Shown here one piece after another: positions 1 through 11,215 of a DNA stretch of 64,000 bases; positions within the stretch are counted from its first letter, which is position 1, and each line of letters starts with the position of its first letter. The stretch comes from Castor canadensis. Taxonomy: Eukaryota > Chordata > Mammalia > Rodentia > Castoridae. The stretch covers positions 44,282,001-44,346,000 of the forward strand of contig NC_133397.1 in assembly GCF_047511655.1 (NCBI RefSeq), read 5' to 3'. The translations under genes were made by a program, and so were the position numbers. Below the pieces are notes generated by a model. That model was not told the DNA's origin, searched no databases, and saw only the letters and a program-made list of their open reading frames with translations.

Positions 1-1640
1 GCTCTTAGCCCAGGCCTCATTGAATGCACTGGATTTCAAATTAAATTTATTTTCCTAGAAAATGACGTTCATTTCAATTCCAAAAATATAGCTATTATAT
101 TTCTACTATCTATAAAACATAATGACAACTCAGGAAAGTGAACAAATAAATAAACAGTACTAATTTTCCCACATCTCTATAGCTAATCCAAATAGGAAGA
201 CATATAATGATTTATTTTTTTCAGCTAGTGTAATCATAAAACTACTGAGAGAAACTTAAACAACATAGATTTTAATTACCTCAGCCCATAGAAAAAGAAC
301 CAAGTCCAAGAGAGGCAGGCATTTGTGAAGAATTCCAGGAAATCTAACCTTATCCACCTATCCATAATACTTACATGACTGAGTAGAAAAATGGGTTATA
401 AGAAAACCCAGGGTTAGATTATAATTACAATCATTCCAAATTTACTTCTGAATACCTAGTTTAATTACAGATGTAATGTGCTACCGAGTCTTTGATCCTA
501 GATTGTCTCTGAGACATAATTTAGAGCTATTGATTCATCTTTCATCAAGGTGAGGCTTTAGCCGACCTCTTTTCTTTCTTAGAATTTCCCCAATTCCCCT
601 AATTCATCGTGAAAACCAATGAGAAGTTAGTCATTGTCAGTGTAATTTCCAGAGCTGTCTTCAGAGTGGACACTCAGGCTATGGAGTTAGCCAACTGGCA
701 GATTCTAAAGCACTGTTCAAAATTAAGGGCAATTAGGTATTCTCTACATCCCCCAGAAGCCTCATATACTTCGCCCCGTTGAGGAAGGGCCCTGTTCTCC
801 ACATCAATTCTTGAGAGAAGCTGCCAGTTGAAAATAACTTTTTGAGTGGCTTCTTAAAATCTCTAAAAATGATCAGGTGGTAGCTCAATGTGGATCTGAT
901 ATATTTCAAAGAAATTGGCTGGTGTTAAGGTCTGAACGGCCCCTGTTTTTACTACAGAAGTTTATCTAATAATTTCTTCACAAACCACAGATTTCTTCAA
1001 TTTAGGGATCTATCATCAAAGAAATGTGGTCCAAGACCATTCTTCTAACCTGATGACACCTATTTACCACAATCTCACAAATTTCCCCAGAAATTCTTTC
1101 TTGACTATTCTTGTTAAATTTTACCTCTTTAGTCTCTGTAGAATAAGTTCTGAAGTACAATAAGTCTCAGATGAAGAACTAAGAAGGCTGTGAATGTGCC
1201 AGTGAAAGGGCTTTCTCTACTACAGTAGTAGGTGCGATGAAGGTAACCTGCTATTATTAGCTACATGACCATTATGTAGCTGTCAAAGCTTAGAACCCAT
1301 CATATGCATGCACCTAACTTTGCTGATCTTAATCACATCACCAAATAAATAAATATACTTTTCTGCAGCAGGCCAAGACTTGGGAACATAAGTGTGGGTT
1401 CTTACAATTTTCTTGTCTGAATTTAACAAGAAATAATTTTAATGCAACAACCTCTCTCTGCCCAAGGCTTAGAGGTTACTTTTCATTTAGATATCCAGAA
1501 AAAAAAAAAAAGACATTAAGTTTCTAAACATTCTCCTTAACTCTATGGCAAAATATCATAAGAAACAGCAGAAGGGTACATATTGCTATAGGGAAAAGAT
1601 GAATAAAAAGAATTTAGCTCAAATTCTGGTTCTAAAGCTA
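1..1640. other. Unassigned AT-rich non-coding DNA
   Basis: No ORF, RNA gene or interspersed repeat could be recognised in this stretch. It holds a small hairpin at 1260-1282 (arms agctacat / atgtagct, 7-base loop) and a short A-run near 1500. It may be unique intergenic or intronic sequence. Confidence 0.5.
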
Positions 1641-1649
1641 ATTCCCTCA

Positions 1650-3494
1650 TATAATGTTTTTATTTTTTAACTTTATTGTTTATACATGTACTTACATGTG
1701 TATATATTATTTGTGCTACCTTCCTCCTCCTTCCCCTGGCCTCTGCCTCTGTTCCGCCCTCTTGTTCTCCAATTTTGTTGAAGGAAAAACATAAAAGATA
1801 TTAAGAAAAACATGGTGTATTTGCTAATTTGAGATAAAGATATCTATACAGGTTGATTCTTTGTGTTATTTCCATGCATATGTGTATTAGAACCCACATT
1901 GGTTCATCTTTACCAGACCTCTTCACTACTTCCTAGTCCCCTTCCCATAGTGGCCTCTGCCAGTTTAAGATTACTATATTTCCTACACAGTAAGCACATC
2001 AACCACATTCAAGTTTTTGGTTTTTTCCCCTTTCCCTAGGCCTCCCGAGCATTGTATCCTCTTAGAGTGTGACCTATGTCCAATAATATTGCTGCATTTG
2101 TTTCTGCATATGAGGGAGAACATGCTAGTTTTGGCATATTCTGAGCTTGACTAACTTCTTCAGTTCCATCCATTTACTTGGGAATGACAAAATTTCATTC
2201 TTCTTTGTGGCTGAATAAAATTCTATCGTGTGTAAGTACCACATTTTCTTAATCCATTTGTTGGTAGTGGGCATCTTGACTGTTTCCATAGCTTGGCTAG
2301 TGTGAATAGTGCTGCAATAAACAAGGGTGTGCAGGTGCCTTAGTAGTAACCTGAATCGCATTCCTTCGGGTATATCCCTAGGAGTGGTATTGCTGGATCA
2401 TATGGAAGATCTATTTTTAGTTTTTTAAGAAGCTTCCAGATTGTTCTCCAACGTGGTTGTATTAGCTTATATTCCCACCAGCCGTGCATGAGGGTTCCTT
2501 TTTCCCCACATCCTCACCAACATTTGTTGGTGGTGGTGTTCTTGATGTCAGCAATTCTAATAGGAGTGAGGTGGAATCTTAGTGTGGTTTTAATTTTCAT
2601 TTCCTTTATGGCCAGAGGTGGTGAGCATTTTTTTATATGTTTTTTAGCCATTTGGACTTTTTCCTTTGAAAAGGTTCTGTTTAGTTCAGTTGCCCACTTC
2701 TTTATTGGCATTGATTTTTGGGCAGTTTAGTTTTTTGAGCTCCCTATGTATTCTGGTAATCAGTTGCTTGTCTGATGTATAGCTATCAAAGATTTTCTCC
2801 CATTCTGTGGGTGGTCTCTTCAATTTAGACACCATTTCTTTTGTTGTGCAGAAGCTTTTTCATATCAAATACCTAGGAATAAACTTAACAAAGAATGTAA
2901 CTGACCTCTACCAGGAGAACTACAAACCACTGAAGAAAGCAATCAAAGAAGACTACAGAAGATGGAAAGATCTCCCATGCTCATGAAATGGAAGAATCAA
3001 CATAGTAAAAATGGCTATACTACCAAAAGCAATCTATATGTTCAATGCAATTCCCATCAAAATCCCAGTGACATTCATCATAGACATTGAATTATCTACC
3101 CTGAAGTTCATTTAGAAAGACAAAAGACCAGGAATAGTGGAGGCAATATTGAACAAAAAGAGCAACGCTGGAGATATAGCAATATTCAACTTCACACTAT
3201 ACTACAGAGCCATCGCAATAAAAACAGCATGGTACTGGCAAAAAAAAGAGATATGAAGATGAATGGAACAGAATAGAGGACCCAGATATGAATCTATACA
3301 ACTACTGAAGCTAGATCCATGCCTATCACCCTGTATTAGTATCATGTCAAAGTGGATTAAGGACCTTAATATCGGACCTGAAACCTTGAGCTAGTACAGG
3401 AAAGAACAGGAATACACTAAAGTGATAGGCACAGGCAAGGACTTCCTCAGTAGAACTAAAGCAGCTCAGCAAGTAAAAGGACTGACAAATAACT
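1650..3494 (-). mobile_element. L1 fragment with 5' inversion (antisense 3' part, sense 5' part)
   Basis: About 1650-2860 is L1 in antisense: a 3' UTR with C-rich blocks, then the ORF2 C-terminal end, whose minus-strand translation reads NKWIKKMWYLHTIEFYSATK. At about 2861 the orientation flips. From 2863 to 3494 the plus strand reads upstream ORF2 (YLGINLTKN, then [20 protein letters not shown], ending around GKDF), with stops and frameshifts. The pieces join within a few tens of bases of each other in ORF2 order, as expected for twin priming. Target-site repeats are unclear because both ends are T-rich. It is a dead copy. The same L1 type recurs at 17.5, 22.4, 24.4 and 46.1 kb. Confidence 0.85.
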
Positions 3495-3586
3495 TTTTAT
3501 TTTTATGTTTTGCTGTAAAGAAATAGAACCTAGGGCTTTGAGAACCCAGGCAAGTGAGCTGGGTTCCAAGTCCAAAGTTATTAAAG

Positions 3587-3675
3587 AATCTTTTTTTTTT
3601 TGGTGTTGAGATTCAAACCCAGGGACTTGTGCTTTTTAGGCAAGAGCTCTATCCTGAGCTACTTCTGTCACCCTT
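3587..3675 (-). mobile_element. ID-like SINE, antisense
   Basis: The copy starts with a T-run (the reversed A-tail), followed by the degraded antisense of an ID body (ttcaaacccagggacttgtgc, ctatcctgagcta). A second weaker ID-like piece may lie just upstream at 3515-3560. The retained parts of the tRNA-type promoter mark it as a SINE, not a tRNA gene. Confidence 0.6.
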
Positions 3676-3699
3676 TCAATTGTCTTTTTGACATGTGGA

Positions 3700-3832
3700 C
3701 ATTTATTTATCTCTTTTAATCTGTCTCCTTATTTGTAAAATAAGAATGACAACAGATACCATGTAAGTCAGTACTATAAATTAAAATATTTAAAATGTAT
3801 AAAACACAGTACCTGTGGCATATGGAGGTATG
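3700..3832 (+). mobile_element. MIR-like ancient SINE remnant
   Basis: The run 'ctccttatttgtaaaataagaatgacaacagatacc', followed by 'cacagtacctgtggcatatggagg', follows the order of the MIR core and 3' part. The copy is heavily diverged. Confidence 0.5.
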
Positions 3833-3835
3833 AAA

Positions 3836-5315
3836 TAATAAATTTAATCAGTTTTATGTCTATCTCATTCTTCATAAATTGATAGAAAAGTTGAATAAAA
3901 TAATGCTTAATATGAACACTAACCATTCTAGAGTATAATTACTAATAAATACTTGTGTTTGGGTAAAAGCAACATGAACAGATTATCACTGTTGATTAAT
4001 GTATCAAAACTTTTAAATTAAAAATGGAGAATCCATTTATGGACAATTGTTTATTTCTGATATGCATATAAAACTTTTAATGTTTTTTTCAGATCCTATT
4101 TCAATATACCATAGTAAGAATACCATATAACATAATAAGAATTCATATTTAAATGTATAAGTAAAGCTCTACATAAAGAAAAATTATTAATGGAGTTATA
4201 TACCTATCAGGTGTCTAATTCAATGAAAATGCCTAATTCAACAAAATTTTTGATATCACAATGATATTTTTTCATTGAGTACTCAACTAAAATCAAGAAG
4301 GAGATTTGTTAAATTATTAAGTATAGATAGATGGCAAAATGTTATCTCTGTAGGCAAGTTTGTCACAACACAAATACCAGGACACAGTCTCAAAATGAGC
4401 TTAGCAGAAGCTTGAAGCATGATGTGACAGGTAACTATAAAGAGAATGTACTAAGCATCTTTAGGCATCCCTAGAGACATTGGGCTCACTTATTTGGATT
4501 TTATTAAGGGTGATCTTAGAAGAAGCCTATTACAATGTTCATGCAATAAAGTCCCAGGATTTAATTATCAAGGGCAGAAGAATTGATATTCCAGTGCTTG
4601 ATTTTCTTCCTTTGTTTGTTCAGAATTTGTTCAGTAATACGGTAGTGAACATGTGTGAAAGTGATATCGAGCTTTTTTCATTCCATATGTTTGTTATTGG
4701 TTTATAAAACTTGGAATAGAGTCCTTTACTTCATCTTCCCCTACCCTTCTATAATTAAACACATGCAGGAACACATGCACCCTGCCATAGGGACACACAC
4801 ACACACACACACACACATAGTCACACTCAAACTTGATTATGTTTTTATAAGTAGAAGACAGAAACAGATGGTAGAAACTGTGAATTACTAGCAACAGATT
4901 TTGAGACCACAATATTATTCTAGCAAAACAACAAAACATACCACTCACGTACACCAATCAATACATAACTCATTAATAAACCCTCAAATTCTAATAATTT
5001 ACTAAAAATTAAATCAGTGATGACCAAAACAAAGTTAATTCTGTATTTTTCTTGTCTTTACCCTCAGATTATTTTACTTTTCCAGAGAATGTAAAAAAAT
5101 AAAATATATTTTGGCAAGAAAAATTACTCAAAGACCAAAAGAAGTAGATTTGGTTTTAAATATAGAACTAAACATGGGACTAGTTTGCCTAACATAAGGG
5201 AAAATTAAAAATAAAATCAAGCAAACAAACAAAAAAGCTATTTCCTATCATTCATAAGGGCATCCCTGATACAGAGCTTTAGATTTTGAAAACATAGGAT
5301 TCTAGCCTGTTAGGG
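3836..5315. other. Unassigned non-coding DNA with a short (CA)n
   Basis: AT-rich sequence with no supported gene. A (CA)n run lies at 4792-4817, and short ORFs that cross it are low-complexity translations. No other repeat family was recognised. Confidence 0.5.
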
Positions 5316-5317
5316 AG

Positions 5318-5492
5318 AACACACACACCCACATACACTCCCCCCCTGCCACATGCACACATATGCACATGCACAGAGAAAGAGAGAGACAGAGAAAGAG
5401 AGAGAAATTGTCAAGCAGAGAAACAGAGACAGAGAGAGAAACAGAGGCACAGACAGAGAGAGATAGAGACACACAGAGAGAAAGAGAGATTA
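5318..5492. repeat. CA-rich then (GA)-rich imperfect simple repeat
   Basis: Acacac/cacatgc runs grade into about 120 bases of interrupted agagag/acagag. The plus strand is almost wholly purine in the second part. Confidence 0.85.
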
Positions 5493-6605
5493 AAAATACA
5501 TTTTATTATTCAGGGAGATAATAAGGCTGCAGGAGAATACAATGAATAAAATATTCAAAGAACTGAGATATTAGGAGAGAAAGTGATAGTGCTGTGGCAT
5601 TTGTTTATAATATTGGTGTCCATGTCAAGAAGCACTGGCTAGTACAAGTAAATAAGCCTACTAATTGTCAAACTACTTTTTTTATATGTCTTCAAAGGAA
5701 AAGTTTAGCATACTGGTCAGATCTACTAATTAGATGAATTGGTCAGCATTCATGAACTATATATAAAAAGTGTGTTAGGTCAGGGCAGGATTTCTAGGGG
5801 TCGTCTTCCTTCTCTTGGCAAGATCTCAAAAGAGAAGCTTTGTTTGTACACCCTAGCACATTTATTTTGTTTCAGTAAAGTTCTACAGACTTTTATATTT
5901 AGGAAACATTTCTTTATAAAATCTTGCCCAAATTCCCATAATTTATTTGTGAAACACAAGATAAAACCATAGGTACATGAGACTATAATGAGAGATTTGG
6001 AGTAGGATCATCTGTGTAGGGTCATCAATGATTATTCGTATTCTTGACATTTTGAATTCAAGTTTTAAAATGTGAAAATCAGCTGAATGTCATTATTTAT
6101 GGTCAGTTTAAGCATTAATTGCTTAATTCTACTAAATTCATGTAATCCCCACAATAAATTTATTTATCACCATAAAATATTTATCTGTTGATCAAGTAAG
6201 GTGCAGTTAATTACCGTAGGAAGGAAGAAATCCACCTAACAGTCTTAGGAGTTGCTCATAAGTTAGAGGTCAAGTTTGTGTAATCATGGGTTAAGGGTTT
6301 TGAGTTGGAGTACTTTAAGGTGGATCTTCCCAGGTATAGATGTGACTAGCTTGACAAAGTTAATATTGCAATAAATAGTTTACTTAATATTGATTAAAAC
6401 TCAATGTAATCTTGATGAATAAACAGTAGTTTGATAAACAAAGCAAGTTGACTCAGTGGATGGACTTAGTTTCCAGAAGACCTCATTATCTGATGTGTAA
6501 GTTGTTCTTTGGGGAAGAAAACTCACTTAACAGTCAATTGTTTGGATACATGCAATGTGGGGAGTTCCTGAGACTAACAAGGATGTTATTTGCCATTTTA
6601 TAGCT
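5493..6605. other. Unassigned non-coding DNA
   Basis: No gene or clear repeat was recognised. The short ORFs present show no protein family features. Confidence 0.45.
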
Positions 6606-7097
6606 TTATCTTTTTTTTTATTGGTGATTTGATCTGAGGGCAGGTGCTCTACCAGTTGAGTTACTCCTTTAGCCAGCCTTCTTTCATGTTGGATTTTTTT
6701 ATGATGAAATTTTATTTATTAATTTATTATTTATTTTTTATTATCATGCTATTGTTGTGGGGATACATTGTGACATTTATAAAACTTCTAACAATATCAT
6801 GGTTGAATTCATCCCCTACATCATTCTCCTTTATCCTTCCTCTCCCATCCCTGGAGGGGTTTCAACAGGTATCATTTTTCTATTCACATACATGAGTACA
6901 TAATATTTCCACCACATTCACCTTCCTACACCTTTTCCTTATATTCTCTCCCCCTCCTACTATACCAAATCCCTGGGTATTTTTGAGATAGAGTCTCCTG
7001 AACTATTTGCCTGTGGTTGACTTCGAAGTGTGATCCCCCTGATCTCTACCTCTTGAGTAGCTAGGATAACAGGCATGAACCACTGGTGCCCAGCAGT
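6606..7097 (-). mobile_element. Antisense ID/B1 composite SINE split by an L1-like 3' end
   Basis: An antisense ID part lies at about 6606-6690 (T-run, then 'ggtgctctaccagttgagttac'). An antisense B1-like part lies at about 6970-7097 ('tttttgagatagagtctcc' through 'ggcatgaaccactggtgcc'). Between them, about 6690-6970 reads as the antisense of an older L1 3' end: an A-rich tail in reverse, then 'cattgtgacatttataaaac' and 'ccaccacattcaccttcc'. In the copy at 15.7 kb the two SINE parts are nearly adjacent, which supports an insertion here. Confidence 0.6.
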
Positions 7098-7951
7098 TTT
7101 ATCTTCTTGAGCAAAAATGTATTGGGAAAATAAGGAGAAGCCTGTTGATGTAGGAACCCTGTTCTTCATCTCTATAACTATTCCATGGGACTGCAAACTT
7201 CTCAGTTTTCGTTACTGAGATCATATGATCCCCCACAATCAACAAACAAATGTATACTTATACTAGAACCTGTCATGAAGAATGTAGAACTATCTTCTTG
7301 GACTCAGATCCTTTCAAGAACACTGACTTTGGTTGGTTGAGAAACATAAAAAATGGAGGTCAAAATATACTGAATCTAAACTTGTTCTACCACTGAGGCC
7401 CCTGTCCTGATCTTCTGAGACATTAAGTCATCCTAACCACAAGTCACAAGCAGAACAGTGAGAAGAATGCCCTTCTCTTCCCTCTGAAGAACCGTAATGT
7501 GAGAGCTTGGCTGGACTGTTTGACTAATCTCAATCTATACAGCCCAAAGGAGACAAGGTGCAAAATGTGGCTTGACTCCCAAGGACAAGTAGTGAAGCAA
7601 GGGTTCCTGATCATTTGTCCCCTTTGTTCTGACTCAGATGATTCAGAATTCAGCATGCCCATGTGTGAAGGAGAGAAGGTATAGGTGAGCTATGGGTAAA
7701 AGTTGCCAGTATCACCTCAGTCTGTAGGTATCTGTGTGTTCCTAAGGGAGATTGCCTGGAGCCCAGAGAGAGCAGAAGAATCATCATCTTTGCTTTTATC
7801 TCAACTGTTGTGAAGGAACATTTAGATCTTTTCATCACAACTTGCCAATATCTCTGAGGGGGTGGAAAAGGAAAGGATTTATTTCTGTGTAAAAAGAGTT
7901 AACATTTAGATTCTTGTTAAATTGGTTATATTTCCTGTGCTTGGCTGCTAT
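7098..7951. other. Unassigned non-coding DNA
   Basis: This stretch is of higher complexity than its surroundings but has no gene-like ORF on either strand and no recognised repeat. Overlapping ORFs of 60-70 codons on both strands at 7444-7840 look like chance openings. Confidence 0.45.
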
Positions 7952-8064
7952 GTATATATATATACATATATATATATATGTATATATATATTATATATAT
8001 ATATACATATTATACATATATATATATATACATATTATATATATATATATTATATATATATATA
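7952..8064. repeat. (TA)n/(TATACATA)n microsatellite
   Basis: About 110 bases of almost pure alternating TA with occasional C or G. It is highly self-complementary and likely length-polymorphic. Confidence 0.95.
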
Positions 8065-8221
8065 ATAACTTTACAGGAATATTAAAGAGAAAAAATATTT
8101 TCATCCTCTAAAAGTGGTTCATTTTCTCAGATTGTTACTCAAAGTATAGACATAAAACTTTTGACATATGGGTACAAGTCCAGGAGATTTCTAAATGGCA
8201 TTGATTATGTTATACTTTGAT

Positions 8222-8466
8222 TTTTAAAAATTATTCATTTATTCATATGTGCATACATTGTCTGGGCCATTTCTCCCCCATAGCCCCTGCCCCTTTCCTC
8301 TCCCCCCGACCCTCTTGCTTCTAGGCAGAGCCTGTTCTGCCCTTTTCTCCAATTTTGTTGAAGAGAAGACACAAGCAATAATAAGAAAGACATAGCGTTT
8401 TTGCTAGTTGAGATAAGGATAGCTATACAGAGAGACTCCTAGCATTGCTTCCATGCACAAGTGTAT
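8222..8466 (-). mobile_element. L1 3' UTR fragment, antisense (left half, split by provirus)
   Basis: The sequence matches the L1 3' UTR at 1670-1880 in order: 'cattcatatgtgcatacatt', a C-rich block, 'ctccaattttgttgaag', 'gagataaggatagctataca', 'ccatgcacaagtgtat'. It stops exactly where the proviral LTR starts and resumes at 13115 as 'tgtattacaacccaaatt', which matches 'tgtattagaacccacatt' near 1884. Confidence 0.9.
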
Positions 8467-8830
8467 TGTAAGGAACTGCCAAATAAAGACCATGCCACAT
8501 GTGGAAAAAAAAGATTTATTGGGAACCAGACCACAGGGCTGTCACTCTTGGGTTTAGAGCGCAGCAGCTTGGCTAAAATGGGTAGTGGGCTTTATAGGAG
8601 GGGCCAAGTCATGGGGGAGGGAAAGAGTCTCTGGACTCCGATTATCTGTGATCACCAGATGGAACAGGTTGACATGCCTGGCTAGTTGAGTAATTGGAAG
8701 TTCCTGAGATTTTGTAAGCAAAGAAACAAGCAAGTAGGGGAGTTTGGCAAGCAGTCATAAATCAGGGGTTCTGGTTTTGGTACTAGCCTCGGGAACTTCC
8801 ACCTGTCCCAAGAATGCCAGGGACCTAACA
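8467..8830 (-). repeat. Proviral 3' LTR
   Basis: 364 bp, pairing with 12749-13114. Minus-strand landmarks are a TATAAA box at 8591-8596 and an AATAAA polyadenylation signal at 8515-8520, followed by an A-run and the terminal TTACA. The termini are TG...CA. The minus-strand sequence just before it (8831-8845) is purine-rich and probably a decayed polypurine tract. Confidence 0.92.
8515..8596 (-). promoter_or_regulatory. LTR TATA box and polyadenylation signal
   Basis: On the minus strand TATAAAG (8591-8596 core) precedes AATAAA (8515-8520) by about 70 bases. This is a normal U3/R arrangement with a short R region. In the other LTR the TATA position reads CATAAA, so only this copy keeps the canonical box. 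Confidence 0.65.
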
Positions 8831-9070
8831 TTCCAGCCTTTTATTAGTATTTTGGGTGCTGATTGATCTAGCTGCTTCATGCTGAGTAGGGGCATCATTA
8901 AGGGGGGTTTGGCTGGAATTTGGAAATTTGTGAGGTCTCAGGAGCAGAGGCTGATGGTTTTTCCCAGGCTTCATTTGCAGACAAGGCCAGTTATTGGGAG
9001 AAGGTTGTAGTAGCATCTGGTGGGAAGTCTGTCTTCTGTGTTCCCTGAATGATCCTGGAGGCATCTAGGG

Positions 9071-9290
9071 TTAAGGAGCATTTTCCTGGTTTAAGGGTTT
9101 GTATTTCCATAGCATCATTACATGTGCAGCTGTTTTTCTTTCTATAGTAGCCTCTATAATGGACCTAATAGACCATATAACCGAGGGAAGGAAGCAGGGA
9201 AGTAGTATGCGTGCTCTCAGAATTAGGCCCACTGCCCCTACTCGTGTTTTAAATTCACCTATGGTAGAAAATTGAGAGACAGATGAGGAC
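9071..9290 (-). pseudogene. env: Proviral env remnant (C-terminal transmembrane region)
   Basis: A minus-strand open frame of about 70 codons ends at a TAA at 9071-9073. It has a hydrophobic stretch (ILLPCFLPSVIW) followed by a charged tail with MMLWKYKPL. It lies just after integrase and before the 3' LTR, where the end of Env is expected, and the hydrophobic-then-polar order fits a membrane anchor plus cytoplasmic tail. The surface subunit and ectodomain are absent, so no functional envelope can be made. The call rests on position and general pattern, since no long motif is conserved. Confidence 0.5.
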
Positions 9291-9735
9291 TAAGATCTTA
9301 TGTAAGAGTGGAGAGAGTTTTCGGGAGAGGCATAGCTGCATGGGGCCCAGCGGTATGCAAGAGTACTCATCCTTTCTTGTAGTGGAAGAGTCTGAGGTTG
9401 GTAGGCAATGTTTTATCCTTGAGAGATGCTGCCACTGGGGGATCCCATTGTGCTTGACAGTGGTGGGTATTGTGAGGATGACCAGATGAGGGCCAGTCCA
9501 CCGAGGTCCCAATGGAGCGCGTCAAAAATCTTTTAGAACAAGATCCCCTGGTTTAACAGAAATTGTTATAGGGTTGGGCAGGATCTGGTCCACATGTTCT
9601 CTGAGAAGTTCCCTGAGAAGGTTAAGATAAAGTAGATAGTCAGCCAGAGGAGCAGAGTCTGTTGGAGGCAAGTTTCCTAAGAGAAATGGGTGGCCATACA
9701 TTATTTTAAAGGGGCTCAAGAAGGAAAAGCCTCAG
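9255..9735 (-). pseudogene. pol: Proviral integrase C-terminal fragment
   Basis: Minus-strand translation gives SPFKIMYGHPFLLGN, then a leucine-rich LNLLRELLREHVDQ segment, PGDLVL, and after an in-frame stop near 9520 GPRWTGPHLVIL with IPQWQHLSRIK. This order matches the end of the catalytic core and the C-terminal DNA-binding domain of gammaretroviral integrases. The zinc-binding N-terminus and the D,D(35)E residues are missing, because the upstream side joins directly to RT at about 9735. It is a broken gene. Confidence 0.88.
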
Positions 9736-10105
9736 GGAGTCTGTCCCTTTAAGACCACACCTTGGTAGGTGACCTGTGAGAGACATAATTGAGCCTTCTC
9801 CTTAGAGACTTTGTATTCCTGGAGGTCAGAAAGTTTTTTTATTTTTTTTTAAAGGACTCAACTGCAGATGAGGGGCTCTGTGGCTCTTGCACAGAAGTAC
9901 ATCATCAACATATTGAAGGGTGGCCTCTGGGTAGTGCCAATCTAATAAGTCTCTGGTTAGGATCTGTTCAAAAAGATGAGGGCTGTCTTTAAACTCTTGT
10001 GGCAAAACTGTCCTGGTTAGTTGCTCTGAAGGGTTTGTGGAATCTCTAATGGCAAACAGGGGCTGACTGTCAGTATGAAGGTTAAATGTAACACTTTTGA
10101 ATAAA
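9725..10105 (-). pseudogene. pol: Proviral reverse transcriptase fragment with YVDD
   Basis: Minus-strand frames give [31 protein letters not shown], then LQYVDDVLL (YVDD codons at 9901-9912). After a frameshift in an A-run near 9835-9855 comes LQEYKVSKEKAQLCLSQVTY. This is the palm region of a gammaretroviral RT, including the catalytic YVDD. The fingers lie beyond the AT-rich insert and are missing. Thumb, connection and RNase H are deleted at the integrase junction. Several frameshifts and a stop make it non-functional. Confidence 0.9.
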
Positions 10106-10608
10106 AGAGAGCTTTAGTTCATTATTTTATATAAATCTACATTTTTAACTTTGTAAATGTTTGTATCATATTTAGATCAAGTATAGACACAATACTGTTA
10201 CAAGGTGGTCATTTAAGACACATGAACAAATATGTAAATGACCTCTGATTTAGTAGTACTTAAAGCTTGACAAGATCAGCAGGAAACATAAATAATTTCT
10301 TTGATAAAATATTTCCCTATAACAGTTCTTTGTAGATGTTACTCAGAGCAGAACAATATTAAGATAATCTTGTTATTTTATAAACATAGAGAATTTGATT
10401 TTAGCTTGACATGACCTTAAAAATCTTTTAGACAACTCTAGATTATAGTCAACTTTATTTTACTTGTATTACTTATTTACAAGTTTAATTACTTGTAAAT
10501 TAAACTTTTACTTAACAATTACTTAATTACAAGTTTATTTACTTGTAGCTTGTATTTAAAATTAACTTTTATAAGTATTTTAAATTTAAATAAAACTGTT
10601 TTTCTTTT
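10106..10608. other. AT-rich non-retroviral insert within proviral pol
   Basis: About 500 bases of strongly AT-rich sequence lie between the protease and RT remnants, where RT N-terminal codons should be. They share no visible coding with pol. Landmarks are repeated ttacttgta / tacaagt motifs, a 10-bp-arm hairpin at 10475-10500, and a plus-strand AATAAA near 10589. No clear target duplication was seen. It could be a nested insertion of unknown type or a recombination product. Confidence 0.55.
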
Positions 10609-10790
10609 TTGGCTGGTGGAGGAGACCATCCACCCCCATCACGGAGATCTGTGAAGAATAAAGCTTACCCAAGAAGTCAGGTAGCACCAAGTAGGTGATT
10701 GAGGCCTACCTGCTACTTGGACAGCTACCCTGGACTCCTCGGAGGTGATCTTGAAGGGAGCCAAGGTCTCAGGGCCATGTCAGTCTTCTG
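10609..10790 (-). pseudogene. pro: Proviral protease fragment
   Basis: Minus-strand frames give FKITSEESRVAVQVAGRPQS and, one frame over, LPDFLGKLYSSQISVMGVDG. The order resembles a gammaretroviral protease start and flap-side region. The expected active-site DTGA codons are lost in a small deletion plus frameshift around 10690. It lies directly downstream of the nucleocapsid box. Confidence 0.7.
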
Positions 10791-11215
10791 CCACCAGGCC
10801 CAGGAGGTCCATGAGGCCTTCATTCTGTTGAGAGTGGGAATAGGAGACTGACCTACCTTGCAGAGACAAAGAGGGGCAGTTGTCCTCCAGTGTCCATTCT
10901 GGCCACATTGTGGACAGGGTCCTGGTGGTGGGCAAGGTGAAGGGCAGTTTTTGACCAATGTCTTGTCTGGTTGTACTTGGAGCAGACCCCTATAGGTGTG
11001 CATTGTTTCTGGCCCATCTTGAAGTTGGAGAAGGTAGCTTCAGGACAGCTGTCAAGAGATGGGCCTTCACTGATCTCATCTCAGTTATTAAATACCTTAA
11101 ATATCATTTTCACAAGATATCCCTGGGGGATTTGAGGGCCACCCTCCCCCTGTTTAAGTTTTCTTTGAATATTAGGGAAGGATTGGGAAATAAAATGAGC
11201 ATTGAGAATAATTAT
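10725..11215 (-). pseudogene. gag: Proviral gag: capsid end and nucleocapsid
   Basis: The minus-strand frame 10725-11003 contains CPQCGQNGHW, the first three ligands (C-x2-C-x4-H) of a single CCHC knuckle. The fourth ligand position reads Ala, so the knuckle is damaged. Upstream (to 11215), shifted frames give short capsid C-terminal matches. A single knuckle followed by protease fits a gammaretroviral layout. Confidence 0.75.

Noticed and set aside
7914-8111. 65-codon ORF of Tyr/Ile repeats, and similar at 62158-62343
   Set aside because: Translations of TA microsatellites.
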